A stretch of DNA of 64,000 bases from Gigaspora rosea. Taxonomy: Eukaryota > Glomeromycota > Glomeromycetes > Diversisporales > Gigasporaceae. Both the position numbers and the translations under genes were made by a program. Within the stretch, counting starts at the first letter, position 1. Each line of letters opens with the position of its first letter. Below the pieces are notes generated by a model. That model searched no databases and was not told the origin of the DNA. It was given only the letters and a program-made list of their open reading frames with translations. Positions 30,680 to 43,549 of this stretch are shown piece after piece. The stretch lies in contig QKWP01000068.1 in assembly GCA_003550325.1 (NCBI GenBank), forward strand, positions 62,001 to 126,000, written 5' to 3'.

Positions 30680-33180
30680 CCTTTTTAGGACGGACTGAAA
30701 GGACCATTGGTCCTAATAGTATATATTGTTGGAGGTAGACCGAAATCCCGTGATGATCAAATTTATGACCGAAAGAGCCGCTGGCAGCAAGTGACTCCTG
30801 TAAATCAAAGCACTGTGACACATGACTGCGCCAAGACGGTCACGTTTGAAAAAAAAATCTTTAGAATTGGAAAGATAATACAAAACCTGATCCTGGCCCT
30901 GATACTCTGCAAGACCATATGAAGATCGTGAAGAAATCATCACCAAGCCTCTGCGATTTCATTGAAGAAAAAGAGAACAATCGTTGCAAGATCAGATCAA
31001 TCGATAGTGTTAGACTAAAAAGGAATAGTTTAATTAACAAAATTTGACTGACAATTGGAATTATGATGCATATACTGGTTGCATTTGAGGCTTTGTTAAT
31101 TATCAAAACAGCCTTCCTGAATTTATCCAAGTTAAACATGGGAAATCGATTGTCAATAATTATGGTGTTATTAAAGAAAAATTCAATTTTCTTCTTTTTG
31201 TTTCTCTTGTAGATTTTATAAATAGAGGTGGGATTTGTTCTGTTGGAAGGAAGTCGAGAGGTTTATCTTAGTCTTTGGTTTTCGAGGAGGTCTTTTGTAG
31301 GTCTTTGGTCTTTGGTTGTTTGATTCAGTTTGTTTTGGGGTTTATCCTTGTTCAAGCTAAACCATGTACCCTTTGTTGTCCCTTTGATTAAATAAAAACT
31401 GACTAACGTAAAGCCCAATAAAGCTTACTTGCCAATCAATATGCCTTTGTTTATTGCACGGGTCTTATGTGACAACCCGTGCTTTTTTCATTAACTTATT
31501 GGCACGGGATTGTTACGTCAGACACTATGCAATAAAATAGTTATTATATGGGTGTTGAATAACCTGTTACACACACGAGTTCATATTTAAATCCTGTGAC
31601 TTCGGCACGAAATATGAACCCGTGTGTACTGGGTTATTCACTACAACCCATACAATAACTATAAATTATTGGCCTTATCGTTTGGTTGTGTTTTTGTGTA
31701 TGTGTTTTGTTTGATTTCTTTCATGTACTTGGACCCAGTCCACCCTCAACAATATCAAATAAACTAAGTATTATCAAGATAATACGCATTTTGAAACAAC
31801 TATAAAATGTTGTTTTTGATTAAAATTCAATTACAACCCCCAGTTTGTTAAACAATATTAAGCCACGTTTAATGTACAGTATAATGAGACGAGCTGTTGT
31901 TAACATTAATAAAATAGAGAAATTTATTAATGACAGCAATAAGCATGATCAGTTAATTTATAATTTGCACTGTATTTGTGCGAAATAATGCCTATAGGCA
32001 TTATTTTGAAACATGAGTTTGAAACAAGCTATTGATTAATTTAGCTGAGGATTTTTAATGATAAAAATTATAATTTGCATTCAACTAAATTAACTATTAG
32101 CTTGCCTCAAACTCATGTTCCAAACAATGCCTATATGCAAATACAAAATTATCTAGCTATGATCTCTACTAGTGTTCCATATGAAAAACAATTTAGTTTA
32201 CTGGATTAACAGTTACTAAATCACGAAATTCTCTTGATAATGAAACAGTTCGGGCTGTTTGTGTTTAAAATCTTGGTTTACTAAAGACTTACCATTCTAA
32301 ATTTTAATTTTACAAAATTTTTTTCCTGCTAAAAGTAGAGCTCCTAGGTTCCAGTCTGGTCTGGTCCAGGTTCGGCCGAACCCGGACTCAAACCCGGACC
32401 CAAACCATGAATTTTAAAAATGCCCGAACCGAACCAAACCTAGACACAAAAATGCCAAACCCGAACCAGACTCGAACATGATGGTAAGTTTGGTCCAGGT
32501 TTGGTTCAAAGTTTGTGAACATGTTCGGGTTCGGGATATATAGTACAACATAAATTAGAGCATCTAGATTGGTTCTAGTTTGGTTTGGGGTTGATCAAAC
32601 CTCAAACTCAAACCAAACTCAAACTTTAAATTTTACTACAGTATTTCAAACCTAAACTCAAACCTATTATTCCAAGCCCAAACTGAACTAAAACACAACT
32701 ATTAGTTTGTTTAACATTAACATAATGCCTTGCACTAAATGCACTAAATGCACTAAATGCATTAAATTGCTAATTATAAGTATGTACCATACTCACACGA
32801 TGCCAAATAACCAAAATAATACCCTAGTATGTATGTGTTCAAATGAAAATTTTTGTATCCAACATGCATGGGGTATTATTTCGCTAACTGGCAATTTTTT
32901 TTAATGTTGGATAACCGGTTAGATTAAAAGATTAATGAATGTAATTAAAATCATATCTGGCGTATTGCCAATTGCATAATTTTAAAATGTGATACAATAA
33001 TATTTAAGGAAATCAAAAGCAATTTTACTCTTGTGCATATCTACATACTATAAAAATATCTAATCGTTGTATCAGATAAATGAAAAAAATCTTTGTGTTA
33101 TTAAAATCTGTTAAAAAAAATTGATAAGTCAGGTTCATCAGGGCAGCTGTCAAAGTACAGTAACTACAAACAAATTATTT
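30680..33180. other. Repeats; no gene recognised
   Basis: 31,537-31,668 is an inverted repeat (GTTATTATATGGGTGTTGAA against its inverse). 31,960-32,125 is another (GCCTATAGGCATT, CTCATGTT). 32,340-32,700 is a low-complexity run of AACCCGGAC/AAACTCAAACC units, related to 40,980-41,150. No convincing coding sequence. Confidence 0.5.
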
Positions 33181-33190
33181 TCTCATAACA

Positions 33191-36100
33191 GTGATGAATT
33201 CTTTATCAATGCCAAATTACAATAATGGCCACGATAATAATTACGATAATGAGTGTAGTAATTACTTTAATGACTATAGTAATGACTATGGTAATGAATA
33301 CAATAACAACTATAATAATAATTGTAATGACCTTGGTAATGACCTTGGTAATGAGCATGATAACGACCACGAAAACGACAATGTTAGTACAACTAGCAAG
33401 CGAAGTAATGGAAGTGAGGTTTGGGACTTTTTTAAGAAGGTGGTATGGCAAAAGGAAAAGAAAACAGCCAAATGTAGTGTATTAAAGTGCCCGCATAAGG
33501 AATTTTCTTGCGGACATGGGGGCTCAACTAGAACATTATGGAGGCACTTAGAAGGTGCACACTGGGCCCAGTACATTGAAACAGAAGAATATCATAGAAA
33601 AAAATAAAGACGCAAAATGAAAATAGTACGATTGAAAATCTGTTTAAGGTAAGATCTTACCTTTTTTTCTACTTTATTCAGACCAATCTAATTTGAATAA
33701 ACTTATGTAGGATCCTAAGAACCCCTCTGCTATTAAATTCATTAGTGTTGATAATATAAAGCTCTGGGATATGTTTGCCACCTAGATCATCAATAAACAG
33801 CGCCCGTTTACAATAATTGAAGATCCTGAATTAATCGAGATTGTAGAATACTTGAACCCCACAGCAAAGTTAGTTTATAAGGGATGCAATAAAAAATGTG
33901 ATCATGTCATTTTATCACTCAAGAAAACAAGAATTGAAGGCAAGCTTCACAATTATGTTATATTTTATATATAGGTTAAATAATTTAGTTATATTAAATG
34001 TTTGACATTAAATTTAAAATTGTTGTTTCTAAGCTTAGCTGCAATATATATTTAGGGAAGTGCAGTAAATCACGTAATTAGGGTTTATATAGGTCCTGAC
34101 CCCCTCCCCCCTAGTGATAGGACTATTGACCAATCAAATTTAAAAAAACTCAATAACATCTTTGACCTGAAAATAAACTACTCCACAATTGACAAAAGTT
34201 GCCACATAGTAAAGTCTAAATTTTACTAAGCAAATTGAAAAAATCGATTAAGTAAACTTATTCAGCAGATCAAAATATGCTTTACACAAAATTTTCATAA
34301 GTATTGGAGAAATTTTATTAATTGACTTTTGATTTTTACGTTCGACGAAAAAATTAAAGTTTTTTAAAAAAATATATTCGACGAACGTAAAAGTTAAAAG
34401 TTAAATAATAAAAAGTTCTCCAATACTTATGAAAATTTTGTAGTAAGTGTATTTTGATCTGCTAAATAAGTTTACTTAATCGAGTTTTTTCGATTTGCTT
34501 AGTAAAATATAGACTTTACTATGTAGCAACTATTTGCGATTAATTAAAAATAGATTTTCTTCAATATGATTGGCTATTTATACTATATATATATATATGT
34601 GACGTGATATTTGGGGACCCCCACCCCCTAAAAAATTACGTGATTTTCTGCACTTCCCTTACTGTATTTAATAAATTTAATTATTTTATTTTTTATCTAT
34701 TTATTATTATTATTACTGTATTATTATTTTTATTTTAATAAATGCTTTAAATGCTTACACTATTATAGACATATTTTTCCACCATCAGTTCAAGAATCTC
34801 TTTTACATCATACCTCTGGACTTCTCCTAATAACAAGGCCTTTGCTTCCATTACGGCGCATTACATAAACGATAACTGGACCCTTCGGAAATATTAATTG
34901 ATTTTGGATTGTTAAGTGGTAGACACGACAAAACGAATATTTCTAACAAATTCTTTAGAGTACTTGACGACTATAATATTATATCAAAAGTATTTATTTT
35001 TAATTGATTAAGGTTAAAAAAAATTGTGACAATCTTGTCTGTTCATTACAGCAAATTTTTGAAATCAAGAACCCGAATTGCTGTGTAATTTTACATATTT
35101 CCTTTTATAAGTAGTAATAATATTAATACATGCCTCACATACTGTATCATAAATTTTAGGATAGTTAAAAATTCACTGTAATATTCTTAATGAATTGTCA
35201 TCACTTAACAAAATGCACTAACTTTTTATTTTTTTAAAAAAAGCTGCTTGCTATTACTTTAGACAATGCAGCAAATTATGGTGTTTTTGTTTGTAAGTTA
35301 GCGATAAAATTATAGAAAGAAGCAAATTTTGAATAGAATTCTGAGCACCTTCGCTTCCAGTGCTTCAACCATATACTTAATTTAGCTGTGCAGGCAGCCC
35401 TAGATCAAATCAAAGATGATGTTTGCAAGATAGCATAAACCTTAAACTAATTTAAAAAAAATTATCATGCTAACAGTGGAATAACTAGATTTGAGAACTT
35501 AGTTCTGTGATTTGTACAACACCCCAAAGTCTTGAGCTTTTCGAAAATGCATTTAATGCATATGGCATTAAATTTTGTAAACCTATTATTGATTGCCCAC
35601 TAGGTGGAATTTTACCCATGATATGATCAAGAATGGGTTATCCCTTAAACAAGTAGGCATTTTATTCTTAATTATATTACTAAACATAGGGATTGTCTTT
35701 GTTTTGCATATCAGAATCAGGTGATACAGAATGAATTTTATTTTATTTATGTAAATTTAAAAAAATTATCATGGTAATCATACTAATTATGTGGATTCTA
35801 TATAAAATTTGTAGGCATGTAATACTCTTACTAGTTCTTATGATAATCTACACCACTGTGCTATTTTGCGTAACCAATAGGTTACTTCGAAAAAAATTGT
35901 TGAATTCCTTGAACCATTCAAGAATCTTACAACTAAAATATCATCCAGTACATATAGTACAGCTTTTTGGGTTATTTCTCTCTTCAATATAATTATTAAT
36001 CATGTCGTAGGTATAGCCTCAAATACTAAAAAACAGAGTTAGTATTAAAATCATTTTTAATCATGAAAATGTCAATCACACAAATAAACTTTTATGTTTG

Positions 36101-36910
36101 TTTATTCACTTAAAATAATTATTTTTCAGCACTTTCTATGGCGGCTATGGCGGCTAGAGAAAAGCTAATTCAAGATTATTCAAAAACTAACACAACCGTG
36201 ATGCTGTGTACTGCCCTTGACCCTCGAAGGAAATTTAACTATTTTGCTAAAAAGTAGTTTCCAGATGATGAGATTGATGGAACAAAGGCTTTGTAAAAAA
36301 ATTTTTTTTAATTGTGTTATACAGCACAAATTTGTATAGTACACAGCATACTATTACTATATATAGTTAGAGTTCGATACTAAATAGATCTACAAAAATA
36401 GTTTATACTTAAGTAATAATTCTTTTTTTTAGAATGCGTAATCTTTATGAAACGAAATATAGATTAGTTACCACAACTAATAATAACTTCTTGAACGTTG
36501 GCAATACCATAAAATCAGCTACAGATCAATGCTGAATGAAGATTTTGACGATAACGATGAAGTGTTAGACGAAATTGAATAGTACATTTCAGAGAGACCA
36601 GTTAATAAAGATGTCGACATATTAGCATGGTGGAAGGTAAATAATTCATGGTAAAAGGTAAATAATAGCAAATATATACTATATAATTAGATAATAAATT
36701 GGTATTATAATCTCTAGGCACACCAAACACAGTTTTCTTGCCTTTCTAATATGGCTCACAATTACCTTGCAATTCCCACATCCTAAGTTGCTTCCGAATG
36801 TTCCTTTTCTGCATGTGCAAATTTAATTGCGAATAAAAAATTTCGTTTGAAGCCTAAAACTGTGAGGGCTGCCCAGTGTCTCTGGTCGTGGCTACAAGGG
36901 CCATTGAAGG
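33191..36910 (+). pseudogene. Decayed hAT transposon (BED finger to hAT C-terminal domain)
   Basis: 33,191-33,607 encodes an Asn-rich leader followed by a BED-type zinc finger (SEVWDFFKK, CSVLKCPHKEFSCGHGG, LWRHLEGAH). Downstream fragments in shifting frames are typical of hAT transposases: LAITLDNAANYGVF (35,250), FNHILNLAVQAAL (35,365), VMLCTALDPRRKF (36,200), and a C-terminal dimerisation region VASECSFSACANLIANKKF to QCLWSWLQGPL (36,780-36,905). Stops and frameshifts are frequent, so it is inactive. Confidence 0.85.
34053..34660. mobile_element. TIR element inside the hAT remnant
   Basis: AGGGAAGTGCAGTAAATCAC at 34,053 is matched inversely by GTGATTTTCTGCACTTCCCT at 34,640. A second inner inverted pair (CATAAGTATTGGAGAA against its inverse) gives a long hairpin. 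Confidence 0.75.
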
Positions 36911-37462
36911 TAAAATTTGGAAGTTTATAATTACAGGTATAGTTACTTATATAGGTCTTTGCCTTGAAAATGATCTTACGGTATCATGTACCATAAGGCC
37001 ATTTCAAGGCAGAAACCTCATATATCATCAACAATCCTTTTTGTCCCAAGTATTTTGGCTCTAAAATTACAAAATATATAACTAAAAATAATTTTACCAA
37101 TTAATATGAAGAATATACAACTAAATAGATTGATAAAAAAACTAAAACATATTCAGCAACAAACAATCCATATAAGTTTGTGCTACTTTATGATAGTATC
37201 AGGTTGGTTTTACTAGAGAATCATTTTAGAAATATGATAAGCGAGCAAATACTATTTGCAAGTTTAATTTCATATATCATATGGCTAGTGATAATAAATA
37301 GAAATGCTAAGTTTTCAATATAATTAGTCTTCTTTTTTTTTTTAAACAACTTTAAGATTATATATATGCTAGTTTTTTTATTAAATAGAATTCAGTCTTG
37401 AGATTTTCTTCAAAGTATATGGGGGTCTTTGCTATGAAAATCGCGTTATAGGACATATGATT

Positions 37463-38995
37463 TACTAGGGGTCTTAATGGGACAGGTTGGGTCGGGTTTG
37501 GTCCTGACCCAGGTCAGACCCACTTGGGTCAAAACCCGACCCAGGTCAGACCCACCTCATGTCAAACCCGACCCAGGTCAGACCCACCTCATGCCAAACC
37601 CGACCCAGGTCAGACACGCCTCATGTCAAACCCGACCCAGGTCTGACCCAACCCAACCCAACCCAGGTTGAACCCGGGTCAACGGGTCATATAGAGAGGC
37701 TTACAAATTTTATCGAGGTTATGCATTAAATAAGCCATTCGAGTTATGAATAATTTTATATTTTACAACACTTAGTGAATATAAAAATATTTTATAATCT
37801 AGATAGGATGGCTAATTCGCGGACTCATGGGACCCAAAAAATTACAAAGATTGTTGATCCAAAAAAATCAAAGTTCGATAATCTAAGTATTTAAAATAAT
37901 CTATTCATGAATAGTGCTTGTACCCGGATAACTCTTTATCCGAAAGGTTGTAACCTTTAACAAAATCTAATAATAGTTATTATTATATACTTACAAAAAA
38001 CTGAAAGCCAGTATAAGTTTAAAGTGTAATTAATTTATATCGACCTATTAAATAAATATAAATCATATGCAAATTAAAATATTTATTATAATTGTATTTT
38101 ACCCTATATTATCCTATATCACATCTTAAGTTAACCGGATACCTCAATAATTTATCTGTTTATAAATTTTATAATTTGGGTATTCGGATAGCCTAACAGT
38201 TAACCGGTGATTGTACCTAGGGTCAAGCTATTCAAATTTTGTTCCGAAGCAAGAGAGGGAGGAACTACAATTGAACTAAATATTTATAGAGATAGCAAAG
38301 AGGAGGATAAGACTTAACATGGGACAACAATGAATAATTTGTGGAGGTTGTAGCAAAAATAGTAGAAAGTGTGAGTGTGGTATGAGAAGTCAAAAAAAAA
38401 AAAGATAATATATTATGATATTGCTATTTTTTTTCCCTTCTAGGAATTTTTCCCGCTTTTTGGTGTCAATTGAAAATTTAAACCTCAAATAAGGCTTTGA
38501 TACTTTTTTATTCTTTATTTTTATTTTTAAGTCTAGGGTACAACCACTATTCATGAATATTGCTTTTAATTTCAATAGGTAAGCTCATTAACCTAAAAAT
38601 TTAAAATTAACTATTCATATGATATACTATTTAATCACGTTAATGTTGTAAATATAAAGAATTTTTATTAATTTAATTCATGACTATTTAAATATTAATT
38701 TATTTGCATCCGGTTAGTTTGGAGCATAAAATTATTTGCATTTACATAGATTAATACGATTAACTACCCTGGTTAATTATATACGACACACATGTTTGAT
38801 TCAAATAACCGATTAAGAAGTTGTGACCAACTAAATTATTATATCTCTAGTTTTGGAATATAACATTTTAAATGACCTAATAGGTCATTTTACCTTTTAA
38901 AATGACCAGCATCTGGTCACCCATCATTAACCCGGGTCTGACCCGACCTGGGTTTTTCTGACCCGGGTCAGACCCGACCCAGCTAAGACCCCTAT
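37463..38995. mobile_element. TIR element carrying GACCCGACCCAGGTC minisatellite
   Basis: The left end AGGGGTCTTAATGGGACAGG is roughly matched inversely by the right end near 38,980 (GACCCAGCTAAGACCCCT). 37,500-37,680 holds about five units of a 30-bp GACCCGACCCAGGTCAGACC-type repeat. No ORF of interest. Confidence 0.55.
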
Positions 38996-39019
38996 AATTT
39001 ACTATGTCCTATAATGTGA

Positions 39020-40750
39020 TTTTTATAGTATTCGATCTAGATAATCTGTTTATCTAAAGATAATTATCTGTTAAAAGAAATCATTATCTGTTATCTATAT
39101 CTGTTCATAATTCCATTATCCAGATAATTATCTAGAATATCTGTTAATTTTTAGATATATATTTCGTACTAGATAAACCTATAATATAAATTTTGTGTAT
39201 CACAAAATTGTGTCATACTTAAATCAATACTTGCGAAATTGTAGATGCACTAGTTTTAATTTCACACAAGATAATCCGTATAAAGCAACCTAGAATTGCT
39301 CCAGATTACTCCATATATAGAGCAACCTGGGTTTTAAGTAATAACTTTGCTCTAGGTTATTTATATTTCTTGAGATCTCAACACACTCTATCTTTAAACT
39401 AGAGTATAACCTGGAATTTTGCTCCAATAACAACTTTAATGGCACATATTATACTCGTGATAAATGATAATACAATTTATATATTCTATATTTAGTATGA
39501 AAGCTTCATACCAAGGACAGAGTGATATTGAAGATTTCACGTAGTGTATAGTTATGCTGCAATTTAAGTGGCGTTCGTATGCAAAATCTTGCATCTTATT
39601 AGATAAATGCATATAGCAAAGCATATAGAAATAAATATATATATATGAGATTCAAAATGGAGTCAATTTAGAAAGAAAGTATTCAATTATTATTAAAAAT
39701 TACCTGTCATAAACCATATGAATGGAATGGTAATAATATCATTGCCAAAATGGAATAGTAATTGAAATGTGTGGACGTACATTTACTAATGAATTAAAAA
39801 TGCATATATCATATAATAACTATTAATAATAAATGAATGTTTTAACATTTGATCAATGTCTCCATTTCACTGTTTCACTGTATACATTAATACAGGATAA
39901 TTTTCTGAAATTAAAGTAATTATCCAGATTATCTGGATAAATTATCTGTCGGATAATCTGGATAAAAATTCTAACAGATTCGAATACATTACCTATAATA
40001 AGATAGAACACTGAAATCTGAAATGTTGATTTTCCAAGTTCTCATTTACTCTACTAAATTTAGTAGCATCAATTATATAGTACGCTAATACATATCAAAT
40101 ATTCACATTTAAAAAGTTAAATTTATATACACACTAATGCTTTCCAAGCAAGCAATTAAACATTTACAGTTCGTACATCATACGTATAAATATTCTCACA
40201 TCCTGTAATTTGAAAATAGCGACGATAAAAAAAAGTATACAACATTTTCTCATCACATGAACAAAATGATTGGTAATAATGTACAGGACACTTGTGACTG
40301 ACGATAATTTTATAATAATATAAATAATAAAGTAAAAAATATATATATATATATAATTATTATAGAAATAAATATATATATATACGAGATTCAAAATATG
40401 GAGTCAATTTGAAAGAAAGTGTTCAATTATTATCGAAAATCACCTGTCATGAATTATAATATCATTGCCAAAATGGAATAGTAATTGAAATGGTTGAACA
40501 TACATTTATTGATGAATTAAAAATGCATATATCAGATAATAATCATTAATAAATGAACATTTTAACATTTGATCAATTTTACCATTTTACTGTTTACCAT
40601 ATACATTAATACAGATTATCTATAGATAATTATCTGATATTAAAGTAATTATCTGGATAAATTATCTGTTGAACAAAATCATTATCCATTATCTATATTA
40701 TCCGGATAATCCGGATAAAAAATTTAGCAGTTCCGAACACTAGATTTTCA
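39020..40750. repeat. Two related elements rich in AGATAATTATCTGG
   Basis: 39,640-39,990 and 40,390-40,745 are diverged direct copies (AATGGAGTCAATTT, ACCTGTCAT, ATTGCCAAAATGGAATAG, ACATTTGATCAAT). Both are bordered by clusters of ATCTGGATAATTATC palindromes. No gene. Confidence 0.6.
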
Positions 40751-41159
40751 AGGCAAAAACCCATATATTTATTGGTAATTAAAGTGCTATCTTATTTTGG
40801 AAGTTTAACTTACTTTTACAAATTTATCTTTAGCCATGTCAAGATACAAACGATCAAAAAGTTCAAATCCAAAATAATTAAATCAACATGATCTAATATA
40901 ATGCTTTATATCGTACATATATACGTATACAGTTTAAATAAATTGTATATATATTATTGGACTTTCAAACATGCTTGCAAACTTTCAAACCGGACTCAAA
41001 CTGGACTCGAACCAAGGCAAAAGTTTGATATTCGAACCTGGACCGAACTAGCTTTAAAAATAGTTTGAGTTCGAGTCCGATTTGAATTTCGAACCGGACT
41101 CGGACTTGCCTTAAGTCTGGCCTCAGTTTGGGTTCGTCGGAGCCCTAGCTAACAGGCTT

Positions 41160-42850
41160 TTTGTTTATATATGTATATAATTTAATGGTGCTTATAAAAT
41201 ATAGCATATAACCCGTCGCGTTGCTCTGGAATTAAGTATTAGTTTGATACTATTAATTTATAAATAGTTATTACTATTATATATTCAAAATTTATTTAAT
41301 TTATAAAAAGTAGTAATAGTAAATATAAAGATATTTATAGTATTTTATTTATTTGTATATATTATATGCTGTACTTTTGTTAAAATTATTATATTATTAC
41401 AAAAATAAAACTTTTAATTAATTTTTTTAACTTTGAAAAATTATTTTTAAATATATGTTTCATAGTTTTGTTTATTTATAAAAAATATATAAAGAATTAA
41501 AATATTATAGTTCGTATATTTAAATTACTACTATATATTTCTTTATATGAACAAAGTTTAAAGAGAGAATATAGTAATACAATATAAAATATATAGTATA
41601 ATATAATATCAGTAGGACCAAATCACACCACTGGTGTTCAACACCAGTATGTGGTATAACGTGAAGATCAGTATCAAAAAATAAACAAAAAAAAATAAAC
41701 AAAAGTTAAAGACGATAAATGTTGAGTAAGAGTTAATAGTTAGAGTAAGAATGAGGCATAGTATATAGTAAAATTTCACAAAGGGGTTTTTTTTTAAAAA
41801 AAAAAGGTGGTTTCATAAATAAAATTTTGAGTTAGAAGGTATTTTTAAAAAAAATAGCAAAACAACAAAAATTTATGTTACACCTGATCTTTACGTTACA
41901 CTGCATTTAAAAAATTTGATTGGTATAGATCATTGTGGTGTTGAGCACTAGTGGTGTGATTTAATAAAACTGTATAATATTTATTAACTAAAAAAAATAT
42001 AGTAGTCTTTTAATAAAATTTATATGATTAAAATATTTTTTATTTAGTTTGAATATTTTTAAAAAAAGTTTTTTTAAAAAATTTTATATATATATAATTT
42101 TAAAGGTGCAATAATACTTGATTTTTATTTATAATTACAAAAACAACATTAGTTATAATTATTGTATTAATAATATTATTATTAGTAGTGCATTATAGTT
42201 AATAAAGTTAAATAATTAAATACAGTATTAAGAAAAATAGGCACATGCTATATACAAACTATCTTCTGGACTGTAAGCTACTAAAGAATCTGGTATTGTC
42301 TGACTTTCAATATTTGGAAGTTCATGTGGAGTCGACTCAAGTATATCAACTTCCATTCTTCCTATTTATTTTTTTTTTTACGCTCACTGTTTCTTAAAAG
42401 ATTTACTTTACAATAATATACAAACAACATTATCTGTTATTGAAAACAAATACATTAATGACTTTCCAAATCATTTTTTATCACATTATTGTTATTACGA
42501 TTGTTTAATTTGCACAAATACGGCAAGTGACAAATACAGTAGTAAAAATGTATATTAACGTTGACCTTTAGGCATCGTGATTAATCTAATGCTACCTACG
42601 CACGTACGTATGTACTGTACGTTATTTTCGGGTATATTAAAAAAAATACTTATTTTATCACGAAATCATTAATTAGATTTTATTATAAACCCACTATATC
42701 ATATTATGGTATTATGATATCGCGCGGGGATATGGTGATTGATTTGGTCTAAATTTATAAAGAAATAATAAATAATAAATAATAAATAAATTGGTTATAT
42801 TATTATTCAGTCTATTGTCATGATCTATATAAGCTTACCATATTATTAGT
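41160..42850. other. AT-rich, no gene recognised
   Basis: Low-complexity AT sequence with homopolymers. Only short ORFs. Nothing supported. Confidence 0.4.
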
Positions 42851-42859
42851 TTTGTATGT

Positions 42860-43540
42860 ACCAACTAATCGATCGGCCAACTCAAACATATTATTTCGTA
42901 GGCTAATAATAATGAATTGTGCATTTTTTGTGCGCTCTTTTATAAATTTGCGACGTTTGACACATTTCTGAAATCTAAGCCGGCATCAATTTCATCTATC
43001 ACATACAACGGGGTGGGCTTGAAATGATGAAGCGCAAATACCAAAGCCAAAGAACTTAATGTCTACAAAATTCTACCTGTTAGTTAAATTCTTTTTTCGT
43101 GTTTATTTGCAATTTGATTGAATAAGGTATAATTACCTTTTCTCTACCCGATAGATTAGAAATATTTTTCCAACTTTTCTTTGGAGGCATTACACTGAAT
43201 ATGATACCCTTTGAAAATTGGTTCAGACTGTCGCAAAATTCAAGTTCTGCATTCCCACCAAGTGTAATCATCTATAAAGATGAGTTCGTAAATAAACAAT
43301 TTTGAAATTTTTGATGTATATATAACAAAAACTATATACCTGATACATTTCTTTGTGCTTCTGAGAAATTAAAGTAAACCCATACATGAATTCTTCCAGT
43401 CTTAATTTACGCAATTCATCATACTGCCTTTTGCATTCATCACGAATCGACGTTACTTCTTCAAGATCTTTTATGTGTGATTTATATATGCTGGACTTTG
43501 ATTTCGAAAAAGTCTTATAAATCTAAATGTTTATGTGTGT
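42860..43540 (-). pseudogene. SMC4: Condensin SMC4 C-terminal fragment
   Basis: Minus-strand exons read as the end of an SMC4 ATPase head: coiled-coil end and hinge-proximal part RKLRLEEFMYGFTLISQKHK (43,540-43,340); MITLGGNAELEFCDSLNQF then NLSGREK (43,271-43,137); an intron 43,136 to about 43,068; then LALVFALHHFKPTPLYVIDE (Walker B, D-loop AGLDFRN) and, after a one-base frameshift, ERTKNAQFIIISLRNNMFEL. The ABC signature LSGGEK is changed to LSGREK. The frameshift, the missing 5' part and the changed signature mark it as a non-functional fragment of an otherwise conserved chromosome-condensation gene. Confidence 0.85.
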
Positions 43541-43549
43541 TTAGTATGT

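Noticed and set aside
33206-33485. Overlapping ORFs of Ile/Val/Thr repeats opposite the BED-finger ORF
   Set aside because: They are other-frame readings of the AAT/GAT-rich leader of the hAT remnant.
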